A stretch of DNA of 64,000 bases, taken from assembly GCA_013824715.1 (NCBI GenBank), contig PNOH01000012.1, positions 1 through 64,000 on the forward strand, given 5' to 3'. The notes beneath the pieces were generated by a model that was given only the letters and a program-made list of their open reading frames with translations, was not told where the DNA came from and ran no database searches. A program made the position numbers and the translations under genes. Of the stretch, positions 40,296 to 48,006 are shown piece by piece. Positions within the stretch are counted from its first letter, which is position 1. Every line of letters starts with the position of its first letter. Source of the DNA: Odoribacter sp. (GTDB taxonomy: Bacteria; Bacteroidota; Bacteroidia; Bacteroidales; Prolixibacteraceae).

Positions 40296-41243
40296 ATGTA
40301 TATCCTATTATCTACAACTAATGCATCTAATTTCGTTACCGGCGTTGATAAGGCTTTCCTGATTATCCTGGGCATTTCTTTTGCTTTTCTGATCGGGTTG
40401 ACCTTTACCATGTTGTATTTCATATACAAGTACAACAACAAAAAGAACCCTCAGGCCACTCAAATAAAGGGTAGCACTAAGCTCGAAATTATCTGGACTG
40501 TAATTCCTACCATTCTGGTTCTGGTCATGTTCTACTATGGCTGGGCAGGATGGGCTCCGATGCGAAAAGCTCCGGATGACAGTTTTAACATTCAGGTTAC
40601 AGGCCGGATGTGGAATTTTACTTTTCAGTACGAAAACGGTAAAAAGACCGATACCCTTTTTGTTCCGATGAACAAAGCAATAAAGCTGAACCTGGTTTCG
40701 CTCGATGTGATACACAGCCTTTACATTCCTTCGTTCAGGGTAAAAGAAGATGTTGTTCCGGAGCGTGATAAATTTGTATGGTTTATACCTCAACGGGAAG
40801 GTATTTACGAATTATTCTGTACCGAATACTGTGGAATGAACCACTCCTACATGTACAACTGGGTAAAAGTGATGCCTGAAGCAGATTTCAACAAATGGTA
40901 TGTTGACACAACCAAACGGTTAGATGTTGCAGCAGTTGACTCGCCCACTGAAAACGGAAAACGTATCATGAAAAACATTGGCTGCTTTGCCTGCCATTCG
41001 GTTGACGGATCAAAATTGGTCGGTCCATCATTCAAGGGCCTCTATGGACATCAGGCAACAGTTATCTCAGGCGGGAACGAACGTGAATTTACTGTTGACG
41101 ACGAATATATTAAACGCTCCATTTTTGACCCGAATGCCGATGTGGTGAAAGGATTCAGTAAAGGATTGATGTTATCCTATACCGGACAATTGTCGGAAAA
41201 CGATGTCAAACAAATTACGGAATATTTGAAAACACTTAAATGA
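40296..41243 (+). CDS. ctaC: Cytochrome c oxidase subunit II fused to cytochrome c
   Basis: FCTEYCGMNHSYM CuA motif and C-terminal CFACHSVDGSKLVGPSF heme c motif. Confidence 0.94.
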   Translation: MYILLSTTNASNFVTGVDKAFLIILGISFAFLIGLTFTMLYFIYKYNNKKNPQATQIKGSTKLEIIWTVIPTILVLVMFYYGWAGWAPMRKAPDDSFNIQVTGRMWNFTFQYENGKKTDTLFVPMNKAIKLNLVSLDVIHSLYIPSFRVKEDVVPERDKFVWFIPQREGIYELFCTEYCGMNHSYMYNWVKVMPEADFNKWYVDTTKRLDVAAVDSPTENGKRIMKNIGCFACHSVDGSKLVGPSFKGLYGHQATVISGGNEREFTVDDEYIKRSIFDPNADVVKGFSKGLMLSYTGQLSENDVKQITEYLKTLK

Positions 41244-42109
41244 TCAAAACCAGTATTTCATCCTGGATAAAAATAATTTCGGAGCTGGGCAAAGTACGTA
41301 TTTCTTTGCCCATTGCTTTGTCTGCCTATACCGGATACGCGCTGAAGACAGGGACATTTGACGGGCAGGCGATGATGCTAATGGCTGGGGTTTTCCTGAT
41401 GTCGTGCAGTTCAGGAGCTATTAACCACCTTCAGGAATATCAAACTGACGCGTTGATGCCCCGAACCAAAAACCGGCCAATTCCTTCAGGAAAAATTTCA
41501 CCGAAAGGCGCGTTTTGGGTTGCGCTTTCATTTTTTGCTTATGGCGCATTCATTTTAATCACAAATTTTCCAATCCTAGTTTTTCTTACCAGTTTACTGA
41601 CTTTGCTTTCGTACAACGCGATTTATACCCCGCTTAAAAAAATAACCGCATTTGCCGTAGTTCCGGGGTCGTTGGTTGGGGCATTGCCGCCATACATTGG
41701 CTGGTTTGCAGGTGGCGGGGATTGGTTGAACGGAGATATTTTCTGGGTTGCGCTGTTCTTTTTTATTGGTCAGATTCCGCATTTCTGGCTGTTGTTGCTC
41801 ATGTTTGGCAAAGAATATGAACTGGCCGGATTCCCAAGCCTGCACTCGGTATTCAGCGATAACCAGATCAAACGGCTAAGTTTTACCTGGATCCTGGCAA
41901 CTATCGCCACAGCCATTGTTGTTTCGCTGGAAGTACTTCAGGGCAGCGTTTTGATGTTTTTTCTGCTCCTGTATATTTTCTATGCCCTGTTTTCCCTTTC
42001 AGCCAGTATGCTGGTACAACACGACATAAAAGCACGCCCGGCCTTTTTTAAACTGAATTTCCTGTACCTGATGATGATGATCGTTTTGATTGCCGATAGT
42101 CTGTTTTAA
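41240..42109 (+). CDS. cyoE: Protoheme IX farnesyltransferase
   Basis: UbiA-type NHLQEYQTDALMPRTKNRPIPSG motif; 4-nt overlap with subunit II gene. Confidence 0.94.
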   Translation: MIKTSISSWIKIISELGKVRISLPIALSAYTGYALKTGTFDGQAMMLMAGVFLMSCSSGAINHLQEYQTDALMPRTKNRPIPSGKISPKGAFWVALSFFAYGAFILITNFPILVFLTSLLTLLSYNAIYTPLKKITAFAVVPGSLVGALPPYIGWFAGGGDWLNGDIFWVALFFFIGQIPHFWLLLLMFGKEYELAGFPSLHSVFSDNQIKRLSFTWILATIATAIVVSLEVLQGSVLMFFLLLYIFYALFSLSASMLVQHDIKARPAFFKLNFLYLMMMIVLIADSLF

Positions 42110-42112
42110 GGA

Positions 42113-42460
42113 ATGAAATACATATATTTACAAAAAAATACATCCATGCAGGTCGGGTTACAAATGAAATTGAAAGCTATGCTCTGGGATATACCTGATA
42201 GCCAGAGACTGGAAATTGCAAACAATATCCTTTCAAATCCTGTTGAAACTTTTCGTGAGAGCGACGAACTCTTTATTAAAGCACTTAACAGCTTGAAATG
42301 GTACGAATTAACGAAACTTCTGGGCAAACAGAATTTGCTCGTTCTGCTTACAGATACTACCATTCGAAAACTTTACCCTGTTCAACGAAGAACATACTAT
42401 ACCAATGCACGCCGATTATTATCAAAATACTCTGTATCCACTTCAGGACAAAGTGCTTAG
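42113..42460 (+). CDS. Short companion/putative antitoxin of AbiEii-like protein
   Basis: KLKAMLWDIPDSQRLEI...RTYYTNARRLL; overlaps the downstream nucleotidyltransferase gene by 56 nt in another frame. Confidence 0.6.
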   Translation: MKYIYLQKNTSMQVGLQMKLKAMLWDIPDSQRLEIANNILSNPVETFRESDELFIKALNSLKWYELTKLLGKQNLLVLLTDTTIRKLYPVQRRTYYTNARRLLSKYSVSTSGQSA

Positions 42461-43091
42461 AATTGTCGAAAAACTCCCTGTAGATTTTTATCTTACGGGT
42501 GGAACAGCTTTAAGCAGAGCCTATCTGCATCATCGTTATTCCGATGACCTGGATTTTTTTGTCAATAGCATAATTGATTTTAAATCACAGGTAAACACAA
42601 TAATTAAAGAGTTTGGCAAATCGGGTATTGGTTTTGAAACAACTGTCGCTGATGAAGGATTTGCGCGTATTTTTGTTTTTGAAGCAAGCAACTCATTGAA
42701 AATCGATTTTGTAAACGACATTCCTTTTCGCAGTGGCCAACCCATCAAAACTTCTCTTTTTGACAAGACAGACAACCTGAACAATATACTATCGAATAAG
42801 ATAACTGCATTGGGCCGTTATTCTGCAAAAGATGTAGTTGACATTGTTTTTATTTGTAAAAACCATCGGTTTAATTGGGAAAGCATATTCAACGATGCAA
42901 CGGAGAAAGACCTTTGGGTTAACCCAATAAATGCATCTGAGGTTTTGGAACAGTTCCCAATCGAAAAGCTACAAGAAATAGTCTGGACTAATCAATCGCC
43001 TTCAGGCGAATGGATTAAAGACCTTATAAATCAAATTATATCTGATATTCTTGATGGAAGTGGCAATTCTTTGTACAATCAATCGGAATAA
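42405..43091 (+). CDS. Nucleotidyltransferase AbiEii/AbiGii toxin family protein
   Basis: LPVDFYLTGGTALSRAYLHHRYSDDLDFFVN nucleotidyltransferase signature. Confidence 0.9.
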   Translation: MHADYYQNTLYPLQDKVLRIVEKLPVDFYLTGGTALSRAYLHHRYSDDLDFFVNSIIDFKSQVNTIIKEFGKSGIGFETTVADEGFARIFVFEASNSLKIDFVNDIPFRSGQPIKTSLFDKTDNLNNILSNKITALGRYSAKDVVDIVFICKNHRFNWESIFNDATEKDLWVNPINASEVLEQFPIEKLQEIVWTNQSPSGEWIKDLINQIISDILDGSGNSLYNQSE

Positions 43092-43189
43092 ATTTTGAAG
43101 AATTAATTGGGTCATCCCTGAAGTCAGGAATCCTTTAAACAAATCTCCCATCTATCTGTTTCAATTTCATACTTAAAAAATTCTACACC

Positions 43190-43651
43190 ATGTTTTTAGC
43201 AGGACTATTTTCAGGAATTGTGATCTTCGGTTTGCTCATCCTTTTTGTCTTTCCCAAATTAATGTTCATTGTAAGTGAAAGCAAATACGATATGGACAAA
43301 ACCGCCGAGTTAATTACGGAATCAGTAAATGAACACAACTGGAGTTTACCGCATCAGTACGACCTTCAGCAAATTTTGGCCGGAAAAGGTTTTGAAGTCA
43401 AACCCGTAAAAGTTTATTCAGTTTGCAAACCGAATATTGCTTTCCGTGTTCTGGGCGAGAGCTCCATACAACATCTTTCGGCCATTATGCCATGCCGGAT
43501 CTCAATCTATGAAAAAGCGAACGGCAAAACCTATATTTCGAGAATGAATGCAAGTCTGATTGCCAGACTTTTGGGAGGAAAAGCTGCATCGGTCATGGTT
43601 GAAGCTGGCCAGGGCAGCGAAGAAATTCTGAAAGCGGTGGTTAAATTGTAA
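43190..43651 (+). CDS. DUF302 family protein
   Basis: HNWSLPHQYDLQQILAGKGFEVKPVKVYSVCKP...MPCRISIYEKANGKTYISRMN. Confidence 0.8.
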   Translation: MFLAGLFSGIVIFGLLILFVFPKLMFIVSESKYDMDKTAELITESVNEHNWSLPHQYDLQQILAGKGFEVKPVKVYSVCKPNIAFRVLGESSIQHLSAIMPCRISIYEKANGKTYISRMNASLIARLLGGKAASVMVEAGQGSEEILKAVVKL

Positions 43652-43656
43652 ATTTG

Positions 43657-43733
43657 TGGTCATTCATGGTCATTAGTTATACGTCATTCCTTGTAAGCGC
43701 TACTCGAAATTGCAGTGCAAACTACGAATGACC
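43657..43733. repeat. Short copy of the GTCATT hairpin repeat family
   Basis: GGTCATTCATGGTCATTAGTTATACGTCATT ... GAATGACC. Confidence 0.6.
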
Positions 43734-43768
43734 TTTTTCCTGAAAATTAAATCCTAAATCAAACCCAA

Positions 43769-44071
43769 ATGAAACCTTTTATCCTGATTGCTGCTCTTGT
43801 AATAAGCCTGGCAGCCTGTGCACCCAAACAAGCCCCAAAGGAAAAAGCTGCACCGGTAATGGTCGAAGCCAACCTGAAAGTGGAAGGCATGTCATGCGAC
43901 GGATGTGAATTGACCATCGCCAAAGGTGTTAATCTGCTGGCCGGTATTGATAGCATCAGCGCCAATCACGAAGATTCTACAGCCTTTGTCCGGTTCGATT
44001 CAAACAAAACCAATCTGGCAGAAATTTCGAAAGCCATTGAAGGCCGGGGATATGTAGTAGCTTCGAAATAG
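43769..44071 (+). CDS. Heavy-metal-associated (HMA) domain lipoprotein
   Basis: Lipobox-like ISLAACAPK and MSCDGCE metal-binding motif. Confidence 0.85.
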   Translation: MKPFILIAALVISLAACAPKQAPKEKAAPVMVEANLKVEGMSCDGCELTIAKGVNLLAGIDSISANHEDSTAFVRFDSNKTNLAEISKAIEGRGYVVASK

Positions 44072-44085
44072 TTTTCAGCCGACAG

Positions 44086-44919
44086 TTATTTCACCGTTTT
44101 ATCCAACGGACGGCCTAAACTTTCATACAGGCTCTTTCTACCGGCTTTGTCTTTAGTTAAAATTCCGCTGGCATATTTGGCCACCTGGACAGCAACTGCA
44201 CGGGGCACAACAACAACGCCATCGCCATCGCCCACTACCACATCGCCCGGACAAACCAGTACGCCACCAATTGTGACCGGACGGTTGACCGATTCAATCT
44301 CATTTCTTCCGGGACGAATTCCCCGGCCTTTATTACGCAGGTAAAGCGGAATCCTTTCGAGCCCAACTTCGTCGGTATCGCGCGAGCCAGCGTCGGTAAC
44401 CACACCAACGGCGCCCAGCTTATGCCAGAACAGGATGTTATTCGAACCAATTGAGCCAATGTCACGGTCTTCCACATCGTCAATCACAACTGCTGTTCCA
44501 GGTTTGATAAGCGCGGTAAATGCTTCATTCGAATATGCATTGTAAAAATTACCTTCCCATTTGGCAAAATCTTCGCCAGGGGCAGGCAGGGCAGGCTTTT
44601 GCGTGGGAACATACCGGGCAGTTACCGCTATTCCCCTGAAAACATGGGCAAAATCTTTGAGATCAACCCAGTCGGCATGAATATCCGGATTGACCAGTCC
44701 TGTGCCTGGCAAGCCGACCATATCCAAACCATCCGATACATCGGCCACGCGAAGGCTTTTGTACAATTCCAGAATTTGGGCATCTTCTTCGGCAGAATAC
44801 GTTTTGGTTTCAATGAAATTCATTCCTTTTGCCAGTAAGGCTTTTTCTGGCCCCTGGGCAAATGAAGCAGCACCCATAATGGCAAAAAGAATCCACATAA
44901 GCAATCTGAAATTTTTCAT
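44086..44919 (-). CDS. Exported RraA family protein
   Basis: Signal peptide MKNFRLLMWILFAIMGAASFAQ; VADVSDGLDM, GGVLVCPGDVVVGDGDGVVVVP RraA-like motifs; start set at internal Met. Confidence 0.85.
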   Translation of the reverse strand: MKNFRLLMWILFAIMGAASFAQGPEKALLAKGMNFIETKTYSAEEDAQILELYKSLRVADVSDGLDMVGLPGTGLVNPDIHADWVDLKDFAHVFRGIAVTARYVPTQKPALPAPGEDFAKWEGNFYNAYSNEAFTALIKPGTAVVIDDVEDRDIGSIGSNNILFWHKLGAVGVVTDAGSRDTDEVGLERIPLYLRNKGRGIRPGRNEIESVNRPVTIGGVLVCPGDVVVGDGDGVVVVPRAVAVQVAKYASGILTKDKAGRKSLYESLGRPLDKTVK

Positions 44920-44929
44920 GTTTTTTTGT

Positions 44930-45466
44930 TTATTGCTTATCGTAAACTCTGGTTGATTTTTGCTCACCGTCAGGTGTTGTAAATGAAGTTTGAACCGAAA
45001 GTGTTTTGGCATCGGTAAGAGTCCACACTTCAGACGATTTCATTGTCCTGGATTCGCCATTCATGTCAAAAGTCCGTGAAGTTTCAATCGTAAGGGCTTT
45101 GCCATCAGCCGACCATGTTGCAACTGACTTACTTTCGCCTCTGGTTGAAGTATTTATACTCTCTTTTCCATCGAGGGAATACTTCGAGGTTGTGGTCACG
45201 TTCTCACCATTCTGGTTGGTTCTTGTCCGAACAACTGTCAAAAGATTAGCTTCCTGGGTGGCAACAACATTACCACCTCCCATTCTCTGCCCAAAACCCT
45301 CGCCTACAATACTTTTCTCTGCATTTAATGTCCAGTTACCTGAGAAGTCAACCTTCCCTGATTGCGCAATTGACACGACCGGCACCATAAAAGCCAACAT
45401 GAACATCATTGGAATTAACTGCCTGATTGATCTTTTAATTTGAAAATTTTCAGCATTTCTTTTCAT
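44930..45466 (-). CDS. Exported hypothetical protein (lipocalin-like)
   Basis: Signal peptide ...MLAFMVPVVSIAQSGKVDFSGNWTLNAEKS. Confidence 0.6.
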   Translation of the reverse strand: MKRNAENFQIKRSIRQLIPMMFMLAFMVPVVSIAQSGKVDFSGNWTLNAEKSIVGEGFGQRMGGGNVVATQEANLLTVVRTRTNQNGENVTTTSKYSLDGKESINTSTRGESKSVATWSADGKALTIETSRTFDMNGESRTMKSSEVWTLTDAKTLSVQTSFTTPDGEQKSTRVYDKQ

Positions 45467-45609
45467 TTTTTCTTAATTTAGGTTATTGATTTAACTTAGA
45501 ACACTACCAAAGGTAACTATTTCGGAGGATTTTAAGAAAGAATAATGATTTCGATATCTGTAATTATTGCCTAATAATTTTGGTACCTTTTGACCTTAAA
45601 ATTCAGATC

Positions 45610-47781
45610 ATGGATAGAAGAAATTTCATCAGGACGACCTCTGTTGTTGCGGGCGCAGTTGTCGTCGTGGAGCCCTCAGTTCTTGCCGGTTTAAGAAGTC
45701 CGGCTGAACAAACCTGGTTCGACCGGCCAATGAGATGGGCCCAACTCACATTGGTTGAAAATGATCCCGGAAGTTTTGATCCTGATTTCTGGCTCAGTTA
45801 TTTCAAGCGAATCCATGCCGATGGCACAACACTGAGCGCCGGTGGCGTGGTGGCCTATTATCCAACGGATGTGCCGTTGCACCACCGAAGCGACTGGCTT
45901 GGTAACTCCGATCCATTTGGTTATATGGTTGAAGGATGCCGCAAAATGAAGATGTCCATCATTGCCCGAACCGACCCCCATGCAGCCCGGCAAAATGTGG
46001 TTGACGCCCACCCCGACTGGATTGCAGTGACGGCCAACGGGGAGAAGCGCCGTCATTGGGCTAATAAGGATTTGTGGGTAACCTGCGCCCTAGGCCCGTA
46101 TAATTTTGAATTTATGACCAAGGTGCACCAGGAAATCATGCAGCGCTACCAGCCCGATGGTATTTTCTCGAACCGCTGGGCCGGGCATGGAATCTGTTAC
46201 TGCGAACATTGCACGGAAAATTTCAAAGCATTTTCAGGACTCAACCTTCCTCAAACCAGCGATCCATTCAACAAAACCTACCAGAAATATTCAGAATGGA
46301 ATACCTTCAGGTTGAAAGAGCTTTGGGTATTGTGGGATGGAATCATCAGAAAGCAAAAATCCACTTCGAGGTTTATCCCGAATGGATTTCCTGATAAAGT
46401 GGTGACTGGTCAGTTGTCAGATATCGTCTTTACCGACCATCAGGCAAGGAGCGGCGTAATTCCGCCCTGGTCGAACGGAAAGGGCGCCAAAGAATTACGG
46501 GCTTCCATCGGAATGAAACCGCTGGGAGGAATTTTCAGCGTTGGCGTTGAAGAACAATACCGCTGGAAAGATTCTGTTCAGACTGAAGCTGAAATCCGGA
46601 TTTGGGTTGCCGAAGGTACTGCCAACGGGATGCGCCCCTGGTTTACCAAGTTTTCAGGAGTGTTGTACGACAAGCGATGGCTCGATGTCGTGGATAAAAT
46701 ATACCAGGTTCATTACCGAAACGAGCGATACCTGAGAAACACGGCGCCCATGGCCCGTGTCGGAATGGTGTTTTCTGAACAGAACCGGAATTACGGTAAA
46801 GAGACCTGGCAGCAGAAAAACGGTGATCATGCGCTCGGTATGTACCACGTACTGATCGAAGACCGTATGCCATTTGAAATGGTGAACGACCGCCTGCTCG
46901 ATGCAGAACTCCTGAAACCCTTTAAACTGCTGATATTACCTAATATTGCTGCTCTTTCTGCGGAACAGTGCGATCATCTCCGGAAATTTGTTGAACGTGG
47001 AGGAAGTCTTCTGTCCACTTTCGAGACTTCGCTTTATAATGAAAACGGCCAGAGAAGATCAGATTTCGGTTTGGCCGATTTGTTTGGGGTTTCCTTTGAT
47101 CAGCATGTGGAAGGTCTGATGCAAAACAGTTATCTGCGCCTGAAGGAAGATTCGGAAACCAATCAGTTTCATCCGGTTTTAAAAGGCCTGGAAGATGCCT
47201 ACCGGATTATCAATACCATTCATCAGGTGAATGTTATTCCAAAGTCATCCTTCCCCGGTCCGGTGACCCTGATACCCACTTATCCCGACCTTCCGATGGA
47301 AGATGTTTATCCCCGGATTCCAGAAACTGACATACGGGAACTTTACCTGCGAGATGTTGGCAATGGACGGGTTGCCTATTTCCCCGGAGATATTGACCGG
47401 ACATTCTGGCAAATCATGAGCGCCGATCATGGGAAACTTTTGCGAAACACCATCCGTTGGGCGCTTCAGGAAGAACCAATTGTGGAAGTGAATGGTCCCG
47501 GCGTGGTTGATGTAACGGTATGGCGACAGGCGAATTCCATGACAGTCCATCTTGTAAACCTGACCAATCCGATGATGATGAAAGGTCCGTTCAGGGAATT
47601 TATCCCGATTGATCAACAGGTCAGCATTAATATTCCTGAAGGAACAACAGTTCAGAAGGTTCACTTTCTGGCAAGCGGACAAAAATCTGATTTTAAGATC
47701 AATGATGGTAAGATATTCGTCAATGTGCCACAGATTCAGGATCATGAGATCATCGGAATAGATTTAGAAGCCTCTAAATAA
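45610..47781 (+). CDS. Tat-exported putative glycoside hydrolase (GH42/TIM-barrel-like with trimerisation-like C-terminus)
   Basis: MDRRNFIRTTSVVAGAVVVVEP Tat-like signal; RPMRWAQLTLVENDPG, GICYCEHCTENF; paralog of 48007-50343. Confidence 0.65.
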   Translation: MDRRNFIRTTSVVAGAVVVVEPSVLAGLRSPAEQTWFDRPMRWAQLTLVENDPGSFDPDFWLSYFKRIHADGTTLSAGGVVAYYPTDVPLHHRSDWLGNSDPFGYMVEGCRKMKMSIIARTDPHAARQNVVDAHPDWIAVTANGEKRRHWANKDLWVTCALGPYNFEFMTKVHQEIMQRYQPDGIFSNRWAGHGICYCEHCTENFKAFSGLNLPQTSDPFNKTYQKYSEWNTFRLKELWVLWDGIIRKQKSTSRFIPNGFPDKVVTGQLSDIVFTDHQARSGVIPPWSNGKGAKELRASIGMKPLGGIFSVGVEEQYRWKDSVQTEAEIRIWVAEGTANGMRPWFTKFSGVLYDKRWLDVVDKIYQVHYRNERYLRNTAPMARVGMVFSEQNRNYGKETWQQKNGDHALGMYHVLIEDRMPFEMVNDRLLDAELLKPFKLLILPNIAALSAEQCDHLRKFVERGGSLLSTFETSLYNENGQRRSDFGLADLFGVSFDQHVEGLMQNSYLRLKEDSETNQFHPVLKGLEDAYRIINTIHQVNVIPKSSFPGPVTLIPTYPDLPMEDVYPRIPETDIRELYLRDVGNGRVAYFPGDIDRTFWQIMSADHGKLLRNTIRWALQEEPIVEVNGPGVVDVTVWRQANSMTVHLVNLTNPMMMKGPFREFIPIDQQVSINIPEGTTVQKVHFLASGQKSDFKINDGKIFVNVPQIQDHEIIGIDLEASK

Positions 47782-47815
47782 CGGCGGAAATCAGAGCTGA
47801 AATAAGCAGAATCTT

Positions 47816-47960
47816 AATGCCGAAGGCATGATAGTATTATAGCAAATCGTCGGATAAGAAAGGTATGAATGCCGAAGGCATGGCAGAATCATATCACCAC
47901 TTCGTGGTTAAAAAATGCTTTTTTCACCATATTCTATAATAATACCAACCCTTCGGGTTT
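47816..47960. repeat. REP-like palindrome cluster
   Basis: AATGCCGAAGGCATG twice (47816, 47869), CCACTTCGTGG, ACCCTTCGGGT. Confidence 0.65.
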
Positions 47961-48006
47961 TTAAAATTTGCACAACTTCTAAACTGAAAAACAAACATCT
48001 TAAAAA

